Below, one piece after another: positions 40,561-63,876 of a DNA stretch of 64,000 nucleotides (its first letter is position 1; each line of letters starts with the position of its first letter). A model generated the notes under the pieces. It saw only the letters and a program-made list of their open reading frames with translations, was not told the origin of the DNA and made no database searches. The DNA comes from Nannobrachium achirus (lineage: Eukaryota; Chordata; Actinopteri; Myctophiformes; Myctophidae). A program made the position numbers and the translations under genes. The DNA is taken from the NCBI GenBank assembly GCA_963921795.1, contig OY997645.1, positions 22,604,918 through 22,668,917 of the forward strand, written 5' to 3'.

Positions 40561-42062
40561 CAATGAGTGATATTGAGTGATATTCATCTAATACAATTTT
40601 GAAATTCAAATTCAATGGTCTTTCAGTTTGGTCAATTGGACCTTATTTACCTCCAGAGAGGCCTCCAGAGAGGCGAGAAGAGGCCAGAAGATGAATATTT
40701 TAGTTTTTCAAAGTCCGTTCATTTGTATTTTAAACTTGTATTAGCTGCCTGTCATTTATAACCTGTGAAATTATCCACAGTCTGTCTAAAAGTGTGGTTA
40801 TTTTATCGCTTATTAGTGATATTCATCTAATACCAGTAAGACTCCCTAATCGGGAGATAAGCGACCGTTGGTCGCTTATCTCCACAATCTGTCGGTAGAT
40901 AATGCCGGTCTTATATAAGGGTCATTTGTGTACGGTGTGATGTCATACTGATGTCAGCAGTGTGATGTCATACTGATGTCAGCAGCTATGTCTCTATATA
41001 TGGAGTTATATGTTGTTCGTGTCCAAATATGGGGCTTGTGAGGTCAGACTTAGTGAGATTCGTCGGTTATCTCCATATATGGAGGGATGTGTTGGTTATC
41101 TCCATATCTGGAGATTCAACCTTCAACGTGTAACTATGGCTACCTAACGACTAGCCACATGACGTGAAGGTGAGTGAGGGTCTTTGTAACAGCCACCCCC
41201 AGATTTCCCGTGGAAATCTGTACAATATCGAGAAGGCCCGAACGGAAACTCTTAGTCAACTGGCCACCCCATCAAAGAGTAAAGGGACATCAAGGCCTCT
41301 CTCTTGTCAATGGGCTGGTGTCGGCCACCCCGTACGGGTTCTAGTCTGAGGTGATAGCCTGCCACCCCGTTAGTAGGCAGGGGTCCCGACAAGCCAAGGG
41401 GTCGATTGCACCAGCTTCCTCCTGCCGCGAAGGGTGCCAGCATGACTCACACCATCCTTCAAATTCAATGGCCTAAAGGGTGAACCAATCGGGTGCCATC
41501 CTTTTTTATGACGTATTTTCTCCGGCCTAAACACGTTCTAAATCAGGGTGAACCAATCGGGTGCCTCTGTGCCTATGACATCATGGACAAATCAACAGAA
41601 TCGAAGTGTTTCATTGGTCTAGCTAACTCATGTCATCATCATTAGTGACATCATATTTTTTTTTTCAAAAGCTGTTTATTTGTATTTTAAACTTGTATTA
41701 GTCGCTTATCATTTATAACCTGTGTAATTATCCACAGTCTGTCTAAAAGTGTGGTTATTTTCTCTGCTTGTGTGTGATATTCATTTAATACAATTTTTAA
41801 ATTCAAATTCATTGGTCTGTTCAGTTTGGTCAATTAATAATCACATGTAAGCATTTGATTGGACACCATGTTTATTTTCTCCGGCCTAAAGGGTTAACCA
41901 ATCAGGTACCTCTGTGCCTATGACATCATTTTTTATGACGTATTTTCTGCGGCCTAAACGCGTTCTAAATCAGGGTGAACCAATCGGGTGCCTCTGTGCC
42001 TATGACATCATGGACAAATCAACAGAATCGAAGTGTTCCATTGGTCTAGCTAACTCATGTCA
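40560..42062. repeat. Block of duplicated segments
   Basis: 40700-40800 matches 41660-41765 (CTTGTATTAG and CCTGTGAAATTATCCACAGT type sequence). 41515-41640 matches 41935-42060 (AACCAATCGGGTGCCTCTGT). A perfect 14-bp hairpin GGAGATAAGCGACC with a 3-nt loop is at 40853-40883. CCATATATGG occurs at 41073-41082. Confidence 0.75.
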
Positions 42063-42065
42063 TCA

Positions 42066-42136
42066 TCATTAGTCATGAAACTGTACTTTTTTCTATTGCA
42101 AACTTCTAATAAATTCTTCAATCAATCAATCAATGA
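42066..42136 (+). mobile_element. L2-type LINE 3' tail
   Basis: TATTGCAAACTTCTAATAAA and AATC repeats, near-identical to 27730-27802; a strongly 5'-truncated copy. Confidence 0.75.
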
Positions 42137-42549
42137 CATCATAATTTTGGTAAAAAAGCGGTTCATAGGAGCGGTTTGCACCGCTCAAAAAAATTCTGAA
42201 AAGGGGAAACATTGGTTGAGGGACCAGCCAATGAGGGACCAGCATTTTTGTTAGGTCACCGTCAACAAGTGTGGCCTGATATAATATACAAGAGTCAAGA
42301 CACGCTCTGCTGGCGCATAAGTATAGGCCACACAAACCATACAAAAATGTATGTCTGTGTGCACTGTATTTATGCCCGTAGTCAATCTGTATGTCTGAAA
42401 GTCTTGAGGATTGGTGGGTTGTTGAGCTTCACATGACATTTCAGCCAACCAGACTATAAATGGGCCAATCTCCCTGATTGGTAAACGGGCAGAGCAGACG
42501 CAAACCTCTAGTTGGATAGTTATTAGATGAATCAGAGGAGTTTTTCAAC

Positions 42550-42875
42550 ATAAGATAAGACTACACTGCGGGGCCGTGTAGTCAGTGGCACTGGCTATAA
42601 TATATTTTCCTCTCCGACCCACATTTCGACTTCTGAGTATAATATTGCCTCTTATCAAAACCCCTGTTTTTTCAGTGCATGTATATTTTTGGTGAGTCAT
42701 GAAGGAGGGACCATGGCCAAGTGTTTTTGGGGGGTCAACAGTCAAAACTGTTGAGAACCACTATTCTAGACCAGTGGTTCCCAAACTTTTAAGTTCAAGA
42801 CCCAAAAGAGAGATTAAACGTTTGCCTGGGACCCAAACTAGCGAGCTTGTAGATCGGCTATTTTAACTACTTCTT
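42550..42875. mobile_element. Two abutting hAT fragments with a half hairpin
   Basis: One fragment ends GTTGAGAACCACT (42750-42764). The next begins CAGTGGTTCCCAAAC (42774) and runs into GAGCTTGTAGATCGGCTATT, half of the dispersed hairpin. Confidence 0.6.
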
Positions 42876-43219
42876 TATTTATTTATTTATTTTTATTCAT
42901 GGAATTGGAGTGGAGTTGGTTAGTAGTTATTTTGTATCCTGAGGTGTGGACTGACGTGATCAAATAAAAAAAGACTTGCAACTTGACTTGTAACACCAAT
43001 GACTCATGAGTCGTGACTTGACTTGTGCGTTTTTACTTGAAAATATTCAACAGATTCAAACAATTGTTATATTAAACCTTTGACAACTTTTCATATAGAG
43101 TTGGTTTGATTTATTTGACATAACAAAAAATATGTGTCAAATACATATTGATTTAAAATGTTTAGGATAACACAAAGTTAAAAAAGAACTTATTATTGTG
43201 GTCCTATGAACATTTATTT

Positions 43220-43440
43220 TTAAATTATTAGTATTATAGAATTATTTATTTTTCAAGTGAAGACAACTCTTTCTCCATCCTCCAGGAGGCCCCAGCAACA
43301 GTAGAGGAAGAAGCTGATAGGAAAGTAATGGAAGCTGAGCAGAAAGATGATGAAGCAGCAGAATAGAAACATCCCCAGACTAACATCTTCCAGCACTCCC
43401 TGTAACTCAGTCCTTTCTTGTATAAAGATTTTTATGTATT
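43220..43440 (+). pseudogene. Duplicate of HMGN1 last exon, with acceptor and 3'UTR start
   Basis: Matches 34790-35010: a similar T-rich intron end, acceptor CATCCTCCAG|GAG, an open frame at 43286-43366 coding EAPATVEEEADRKVMEAEQK and DDEAAE before TAG, then UTR with the shared CAGCACTCCCTGTA-like and TTTCTTGTATAA stretches. It is 21 nt shorter than the original, in frame. No copy of exons 1-5 was found nearby, so it cannot be a gene by itself. It could be an alternative last exon of HMGN1. Confidence 0.83.
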
Positions 43441-43589
43441 GATTAATTTCTGGGGTTGAAACGGTACTTGTAATTTGCAGCCATGCATGCAATATGCTGT
43501 CCAAAGTTCCAGACTGAAATGCACCACCTTGTCAGTGTTGCATTGTAGTTGTTCATCTTTGCATGTAATAAACATATATTTTTTACATC

Positions 43590-44235
43590 ACATTTGTGCG
43601 GCCCATATCTGGCCCATATCTTGCCCATATCTTGGAATGCCCATGGACAGACTGTGTTAATCTGTGGTCTGATGTCAGTCATCTTCATATTTGGGAAACG
43701 TTTAAATTTGCATTTTCCCATTCAAGTCGATGGAGAAAATTAATTCACTAATACATTAATATAAAGTAAACTATATAGTAACTATATAGTCATAATGGGG
43801 GGGTTTCCACACACTTGCAAATTAATTCTGTCCTTGTCCCTTTTATGCCCATATATGGAGATGAGATCCCTGATGTCATCAATATTAAGCCCATATCTTG
43901 GAATGCCCATATATGGACAGACTGTGTTAATCTGTGGTCTGATGTCAGTCATCTTCATATTTGGGAAATGTTTAAATTTGCATTTTCCCATTCAAGTCGA
44001 TGGAGAAAATGAATTCACTAATACATTAAAGTTAACTATATAGTAACTATATAGTCATAATGACGCTATACGCTCCAAGCAGACGAGTCCCGATGAAGCT
44101 GGTCGATTTGACATACACGTATAGCTCAAGTGTGTGCCACCAAAACTGTGGGAGGAGTAGCGAGCCAAAATAAAGTTTATCCGGAAAGATGGAAAGAAAG
44201 AAAGTCGGACAAGTAGATTATAGTCTGGTTATGAC
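43590..44235. repeat. CCATATATGG-bearing repeat, copies 2 and 3 in tandem
   Basis: 43620-43790 and 43880-44055 are near-identical (TGGAATGCCCAT, TTCATATTTGGGAAA, CATTCAAGTCGATGGAGAAA). Exact CCATATATGG at 43849-43858 and 43907-43916. Related to 17540-18130. Confidence 0.85.
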
Positions 44236-44389
44236 CACACTAACAAGAAGCAAGTTGGCACCTCGACAGTGTGCCCACCCACATAGCCTACATACACAGA
44301 TCGCAATTCTGCGAGTGCACAAGGCACAAGTTGGCACCTCGACAGAATGCAGTCTAGTTTATTATTGTAAAATGTATTTTATTATTGTG

Positions 44390-45640
44390 GGCTCGCCTGG
44401 AAGGCGAGCACACGTATGTTATCTTCATTATTTATTTATTAGTGTGGTTGCCCTTACAGGGCAACACACTATAGTTCTAGGGAAACTTTATTCTTTATTC
44501 TTTATTCTTCTAGATAAACTTTTTTTCGGCGCGTTTCACAGCCCACAGTTTTTGCGCCACACACTCGCGCCATATGTCAAATCGACCGGGTTCATCGGGA
44601 ATCGAGTGCTTATATTTTGCTAAGAGAAAAGTTGTATCGTTTAATTGATATGAATTTATTAGTGAATTAATTTTCCCCATTGACTTGAATGGGAAAATGC
44701 AAAAACTCACATTCAAATATTTTTCTCTCGCAAACCATAGGAGCTACAGTTTCAAAACTTGGAGAGGAGATTCATAATTATGGCAAGGATTATTGAAAAA
44801 ATAAATACATCACTTGGCCTCATGGTGGCGCTATAACAGCCCACCTTACGTTTCGGCCTGTAACTCTTGAACCGTAGGTCGGAAAATAAAAATTATTTTT
44901 TCCCTGGATTCCTTGGGTCATGACGCATCTCCCCATATAGGCCACGCCCATTTGCGTCAGGATAGATTTTCCACCATTTTGAATTCTCTTCAAAACACAC
45001 TTTTTGCTCCTTTTCCCACATATTTACTCCAAATGTCACAAAAATCGGTACAAAAGATCTCTGAACCCACGCGATAAACATATTCAAGCGATATTTCGAT
45101 AGTCCATACCGTTCGTCCGGAACACGCTTCCGAAGTTAGCGAGAGGGGCCCGTTTTGCCAAAAATAGACATAAATCATAAACGAAACATCCAGTCAACAC
45201 CAAATTTAAACCACAAGTTGCGGGTGGGATATTCAACAAATCCCCAAAAGCATTTCCACTTCGACCCTTAGGGGGCGCCAAAAACGCACAAAACGTAACC
45301 GTTTCAGGCCAAAACGCGTTTTTCAGGGGGAACAACCCTCTCAAAACGAAACACAAACGATCTCGGGAGCGACGTGACAACATAATCGTCTTGCAAAACT
45401 CGTGGGAGGGGGGCGGGGCGAGCAACCACACTCGCAATTTCCCAAATTGCACATTTTCTAGTTTATTTATCTATCAGTCAGTCAGTATCTCCTCAAAACT
45501 TTGGCGCGCTTCATCTCTTAAACGCTTACACCTTTCAACACCATTCAAATTTTTATGTGTTCAGCTTACTGAGGACACGTGTGCTTGTACTTTTGGTTTT
45601 GAAATGTTTTGTAGTATAAATATAAAAAAATAAAAATGTT
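44390..45640. repeat. Long fish interspersed repeat
   Basis: Contains GTGGTTGCCCTTACAGGGCA hairpin, TTCTTTATTCTTTATTCTTC, TTTCGGCGCGTTTCACAGCC and GGTGGCGCTATAACAGCCCA. The minus-strand 122-codon frame shows no known domain. Confidence 0.6.
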
Positions 45641-46251
45641 TAACTTTAAGCACCCAATGCATTTCCAATGGGTTTAGTGAGTGGGGACAGAGTGGAGAGA
45701 AGGATAATAGACCCATGTTTATGTTAAGGCGCTGTGGCTGCAGTGTTCACACTTCAGATATGCTATCTATATCATTGCGTTCACACAGGTCTGCTCTCTG
45801 ATTTGATCCAAATGTCTAAGCTGTGTGATGTATAAAACTATAGTTATAGTTAAAACTATAAATAAATGTCCCTCTCCACTCTACTGATTACACAGCTGTG
45901 ATCAAGAATCAAGTCCGGGCGATGGGATGTAAATCCCATAGCCATATATCCTAGAGCCCGCAGGGACAGTCAGCCATATTAGTGGTTGTTGTTGGTTGTC
46001 AGGGAGATATCAAAACCAATGCATTTCCAAGTCAGATCCACAAACACAATAAAAGCCATGCTCCACTCCTCAGTCTGGAGTGGCCACATAGAAGAACGCC
46101 TTGGTTATAGACATAGTGGAGGACAGATGTGATCTGGGATTGTTAGCCTACAGTATATGCACTCAATATACTCCACTACAGTTGGAGTCCATTTGACAGT
46201 TGCTGGTTCCCAAACACAGAATCAAAAATGTAGATCTAGAACACATAGAAT

Positions 46252-46805
46252 ATGTACAGTACAGTAAGGTTCAGTAGAGTACAGTAAAAGTACAGTAAGG
46301 TTCAGTAGAGTACAGTAAAGTACAGTAAGGTACAGAAAGGTACAGTACAGAAAGGTACAGTAGAGTACAGTACAGTAAGGTACAGTAAAGTACAATACAG
46401 TACAATAAGGTACAGTAGAGTACAGTAAAGTACAATAAAGTACAGTAAAGTAGAATAAAGTACAGTAAGGTACAGTGGAGTACAGTAAAGTACAGTAGAG
46501 TACAGTAAAGTACAGTATAGTAAGGTACAGTAGAGTACAGTACAGTAAGGTACAGTACGGTACAGTAGAGTACAGTATAGTATAGTACAGTAAGGTACAG
46601 TACAGTACAGTAAGGTACAGTAGAGTACAGTAAAGTACAGTAAGTTACAGTAGAATACAGTAAAGTACAGTACAGTAGAGTACAGTAGAGTACAGTAAAG
46701 TACAGTAGGTTACAGTACAGTACAGTACAGTACAGTACAGTACAGTAAGGTGCAGTACAGTATAGTAAGGTACAGTACAATACTGTAAGGTACTGTACCT
46801 TACAG
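46252..46805. repeat. GTACAGTA minisatellite
   Basis: About 550 bp of 5- and 10-bp units such as TACAGTAAAG and TACAGTAGAG. The stop-free minus frame of Tyr/Cys/Thr/Leu is a by-product of the repeat. Confidence 0.97.
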
Positions 46806-47399
46806 TAGCTTAAAGTATCCTATTTGTTGGGTTGGAAGCGAGCCCACACTGTTTCGAAGGAACAGTATTTCTAGTTATTATTATTACTGTATATTATCCT
46901 TTGAGGAAGTCGTGGGCCGTATTGAGACGGCCGAGGGGCCTGATCTGGCCCTCGGGCCCTATGTTGCCCACGTGATATTGCTCAATGCTCATACACGCCT
47001 AGCTTGAATTTGGAACAAAAGTTCTTTAAAGCACCTGCTGTGCCCGAAACAAACCACTGTATTAGCCTTCTCTCTAAATGTAATGAGGCACCATCACAAT
47101 TATTTCCATGAGAGTTTGGTTGCCAGTGTAGCGCCTTTTTATTGGACCCGCTTTACAATGTAAACTATTTAATTCATTTATAGAAAATATCCTAATCTGT
47201 CATCAGCCGATAAGAAGTATCTTTTAGGATACCGTCGGATAGATAGAAAGAACATTGTCTGGCAATCATAACGTATTACGTCATCTACAGATCGCTCGAC
47301 CTTGGTGGACAAAAGGGGATATTTCGTCTACATCTTTTGCATGTGGTGTGTACAGTTTAGAGCGAGCGAATAAAAAACATATCGACTCGCTCGGACTAA

Positions 47400-47689
47400 A
47401 ATGGTAAAATAAATGTAAAGACAGCAGCTCGCTTTGTCTTTGTTTGTAGCAGAGAGAGAGAGAAGAAAGCGTTCTTCTTCTTCCCCACCCCCTGTTTCCT
47501 CTGCTGTGGCGGAAGTAGCGAGTATCGCTGAGGCCTCATCCTTCCAATGGCGACTGCAAACAGGCTGAATAGAAAGCGGGAGCAACCGTGGAGGGGGTCA
47601 CAGCTGTGCAACTGAAATTAAATAAATATATCACCGGAGTCATAAAGTTAGACGAAATTCCGTTCGCCCACCAAATCACGGCCGATTCA
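47400..47689 (+). promoter_or_regulatory. BRWD1: BRWD1 promoter / 5'UTR region
   Basis: A relatively CpG-containing stretch before the start codon that is conserved in the broken copy at 36120-36373. The conserved parts include CACCCCCTGTTTCCTCTGCT and GCTGAGGCCTC. No TATA box was identified. The transcription start is not known. Confidence 0.5.
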
Positions 47690-60253
<12,564 letters not shown>

Positions 60254-60384
60254 TAACCAGTATACAGCACTAGTTATAGGAATATCGTCACTGTGGTGCA
60301 GAAACCTTTATCGCCATATTCTAACTTTTTGTGGGGTTTTCCCACCGTAAATTAACTCCCTACTTGATCATACTACAGCGTCAT

Positions 60385-60442
60385 CCAAAAGTAGCAGATC
60401 TACAAGCTTGAAATGTTTTGAGCTTGTAGATCTGGTACTTTT
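60385..60442. repeat. Dispersed hairpin H11
   Basis: CAAAAGTAGCAGATCTACAA and its near complement around a short AATGTTTT-type centre. Confidence 0.9.
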
Positions 60443-61009
60443 GCTGTTTTGGGATTTTAATCCTGAAAAGTAACCGTTTTGGACATTTGGAGGTTTCTAC
60501 CTGACAGAGATGATGTAGTACATAAACTACCAACGCAAAGAAAGATACCAAGGCGGTGTGTAGAGCAGAAATGTATCTCAGCCAGTCTAGGGAAAATCCA
60601 TTTCATTGAATTGAAATACTGAACATTTGCACGACTTTTGAAGTGTCACAACATCATGGCAGACACATTGGGTTTGTCCTTGTTAAAGGTATGTTGTTAA
60701 AGTTTAGCAATATGTGCCCTTTTCTGTAGGGAGAGAAATAACTACTGTGGTTGCTGTCTTTCTCCACCAATAAGATTTAATGGTAGAGCCTCGTGCTGGT
60801 TCTCTCTCATTTTGTCTATTGTTCTGGTGGCTGCTTTAATCCTTATTTCATTAGACAAGAGGAAGCAGGGCTTTAAAACAAATGTATTTTCCAATTTGTA
60901 AACGGAACCATAATTGATAACATTCTTGCATTCCAGCCAGTGGTGGAAAGTAACTAAGTACATTTACTCAAGTACTATTTCAAGATGCTTTTAGTTTACT
61001 GGTGTATAT

Positions 61010-61200
61010 CTGACCTCCTCCTGCTCCCTCAGATCTGGGGATCCCCAAAACAAAAAAACACACCCTGGGTGATGGTCCTTTCTCAGTTGCAGGCCTCTCC
61101 CTCTGGAACTCACTCGCATCAAAGCTGCCCCCACCCTTGCCCTGTTCAAAGCCTCCCTCAAAACCCACCCTTTCAGACTTGCCCCTCCCAACTAACCTCC
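61010..61200 (+). mobile_element. L2-type LINE ORF2 remnant
   Basis: Broken frames recall the fish L2 end: LWNS-like CTCTGGAACTCACT and LALFKASLKTHPFRLAP. Frameshifted, no function. Confidence 0.6.
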
Positions 61201-61934
61201 CAAATGCAGCTCTTAACCGCGCCGACGTCGGTGACGAAAGAAGGCGGAAAGCGTCAGCTGCCGTCAGGGAGCCATCGGGAGCTTGTCGGCACGCGTTGAT
61301 GAGAAACTGGACATGTTCAGTCTTTTGCCGTCTTTCTAGGAGTCGGTAGAATTGAGGGGGTTGTAGAGTGGACCTTTAGTTTGCTACTGCTGCAGAACCA
61401 AGCCTAAATAAGCCAGACATTTTCCCGTCGCACTTTTGAACTAAATACCATATTATCAATCTCCACTCTCAATTCCTATACCAATCGATCAGCTCCAAAG
61501 CAAAGCTTAGAAAGCTAGAGCTAAAACGGGGCTGGAAGTGTGTTGCCACGTATGACAGATTCTGTGAGTGAAACAAGCAAACTGGTTTATGAAAACAAGC
61601 CCAAAGAAGCGACCATTTTCACCACTTTAGCCCTATTACATCAGCTTTTCATTTTTTAATAATCTTGAAAGCAAGACCCAAATAAGCAACTATAATTCGG
61701 AAAATAAACAAACAAACGCGTAACTATGAATATTTACAAGCAACCTAAAGTCACTTATAATGAGCAGACCTGGCAACACACTGGTAGACAGAGATCAACG
61801 CAAAAACGATGTTCTTTCTGCCAACTAGAGTTTGTGCTTAGTTCTATGCCAACTAAATGCCACCGACTGCCACAGACTGCCAGTCTGAAGGAGTTGGAAA
61901 GAGTTTCTTGTAGTCTCTTTGGTGTGGAGTCACC

Positions 61935-62711
61935 TTAGAGGGGAAGACCACCCATTTTCAATATTGAACTATGTCATTAATATACCTTAGAGGAGTTGTG
62001 TGGAAATAAAAACAAAGTTCCCCCTCTTCTGTGTTGCCTAGAACTGGAAGATTGATTTTGGGGTTTGTATTGTAAATTACAACTTGATGACATCACACAT
62101 TGTAATTTACAATACAAACCCCAAAATCAATCCTCCAGTTCTAGGCAACACAGAAGAGGGGGAACTTTTTTTAATTTCCACACAACTCCTCTAAGGTATA
62201 TTAACACATCTGCCGCCTTACACGTTTATAAACGTTCTATTTTGCCCAGCTATCTACCGCCTTACACGTTACTGTACGTTCTACCGTTTTTGGCCACTGG
62301 GGGGCACTGTTCACTAATATATGAGACAGCAATGTGTTCACAGCTCTTTGGGCAGCCTGTGATGCTGATAAAAAATTATAAAAATGTTATTCATGTAATC
62401 AGCTTTCTGCACACCACCTTCAAGATGGCTGCCAAAATGGCCACCATCCACATGCTGTAATTGTTTGTGTGTGTTAATCTAAAAATAGATTTTTCTTGGG
62501 GTTGATTATATTTTTCTGCCAACTGCAAGGGGGCAATGGACATCTTCTGAGAGCTTATTTTTTTTCAAAAAATGTTTAATTTTTTTTTTATTTTCATTTT
62601 AATTTTTTGTAAAAAGCCGGGCAGTACTAAGATAGATTTTTTTTTAACCCTTGGCAGGCATTGTGTTAATGACATAGTTCAATATTGAAAATGGGTGGTC
62701 TTCCCCTTTAA
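61935..62711. mobile_element. Foldback element with ~150-bp arms and 19-nt loop, split by a nested insertion
   Basis: Left arm 61935-62081, loop to 62100, right arm 62101-62204 continued at 62670-62711. Ends TTAGAGGGGAAGACC and GGTCTTCCCCTTTAA. The inner arms share CAATACAAACCCCAAAATCA almost perfectly. Confidence 0.93.
62201..62669. mobile_element. TTAA element with twin palindromes, copy 3 (nested)
   Basis: Flanked by TTAA at 62201-62204 and 62666-62669. Ends read CACATCTGCCGCC and GGCAGGCATTGTG. Palindromes ACGTTTATAAACGT (62222-62235) and ACGTTACTGTACGT (62266-62279) lie 44 bp apart. The other foldback arm shows the uninterrupted site. Confidence 0.9.
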
Positions 62712-62737
62712 CAAATCTCCCTTTCTGCCTTTTAACC

Positions 62738-63246
62738 TTAACACATCGGACGCCCACGTGGTTTTGACGTCTTAATTTGCTGGTGCCCATGGCAACGCGT
62801 CATTTTACCTACCGGCGAGAGTACTCGCGAGAAAAGTAATCCGAGTAAATGTAATCCGAGTATGTCCTGTTTATTTCGTGAAAATCTTTTCTTTCAGTCA
62901 GGACCGTTTTTTATCATTTCTAAGCCACAGTGTTTGTGTTACGGCATGTAGAAGATGCTGCCGTTTTGAGAAAAAAATGAAAAAAGGAAGAGAATCCGGA
63001 GAAAACAGCATTTTTGTGCAGCTGCTAAATAGGAAGTCAACGAGACACACAGCACATCCGGGTGACGTAATTGCGCACTGCATGTTGGGAAATGGAGTTT
63101 GTTTCATCACCGCGTGACCGCGGTAGCCAAGTGCAGTAGCTACAGTACAGTATAGTTTACTGTACAACGCGTCAAACGCGTCGTGGGCCTCCAGCGACAT
63201 CAAAGAAATTGACTTGTAGACACCACGTGGGCATCCGATGTGTTAA
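62738..63246. mobile_element. TTAA element, copy 4
   Basis: Ends TTAACACATCGGACGCCCAC and GTGGGCATCCGATGTGTTAA. Near the right end are CCACGTGG and an ACGCGTCAAACGCGT palindrome, with the GCC landmarks about 43 bp apart. Confidence 0.82.
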
Positions 63247-63283
63247 CCTAATGTTTTTTTTTTTTTTTTTTTTTTCTTGCCTT

Positions 63284-63875
63284 TTAACTCATTGAGTGCC
63301 TATCCCGAACTAGTTCGGGATTATTATCGCATTCCAGAGTGCCTATCCCGAACTAGTTCGGGATATAAAAAAAAAAAAAAAAAAAAAAATTGAAAAAAAA
63401 TGTTTTGAATTTTTTTTTTGGACCCCATCAAATCTAGTGAACATGATTTCAATCGCGATTTTGCATGTTCCACCCCCATACAACCCCATCTAACATACAG
63501 GGCAGCCATTTTTGTTTACATAACATGTAAAACATAATGGCTATTATCTCAAGAATGCCTGAACGGATTTCCAATCGGATTTTTTTGTTTGAAAGCTGTG
63601 AACAAACTGCACAAATCCACTCCAATGCAATCCAGGATTGCATTGGATTTTTTAGAGCTCATTCTTCTCTGTTTTTTTCCCATGCATGAGGTGTGCAAGG
63701 TTTAATCGTGGCTAAATTGCCGAAAATAGATCTTCTAAAATGCTTGGTAGCCAATAGCTAACTTCAAGCTAACTTCATTCTCTTCCTGTACATGCACAAA
63801 GGAAAGTGTTCTGGCAAGTCATGGCTCCAGGGCTTGGGCATGCATTACCAGCATATCTCTATTATTATCTATGGC
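63284..63875. mobile_element. TTAA element with twin palindromes, copy 2
   Basis: Starts TTAACTCATTGAGTGCC. The perfect 20-bp palindrome ATCCCGAACTAGTTCGGGAT occurs at 63302-63321 and 63344-63363. The body to about 63860 matches 23430-23900 on the other strand. The far end is covered by another element. Confidence 0.85.
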
Positions 63876-63876
63876 A

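Noticed and set aside
43286..43366. HMGN1 copy as a processed retrocopy
   Set aside because: Intron sequence and acceptor are kept and no poly(A) tail follows; it is part of a DNA duplication.
45084..45452. 122-codon minus-strand frame
   Set aside because: Lies in an interspersed repeat and shows no domain or splice support.
46271..46780. 169-codon minus-strand frame rich in Tyr, Cys, Thr and Leu
   Set aside because: Produced by the GTACAGTA minisatellite.
61137..61349. Pro/Ser-rich frames at 60985-61349 as a gene
   Set aside because: They overlap a frameshifted L2 LINE remnant.
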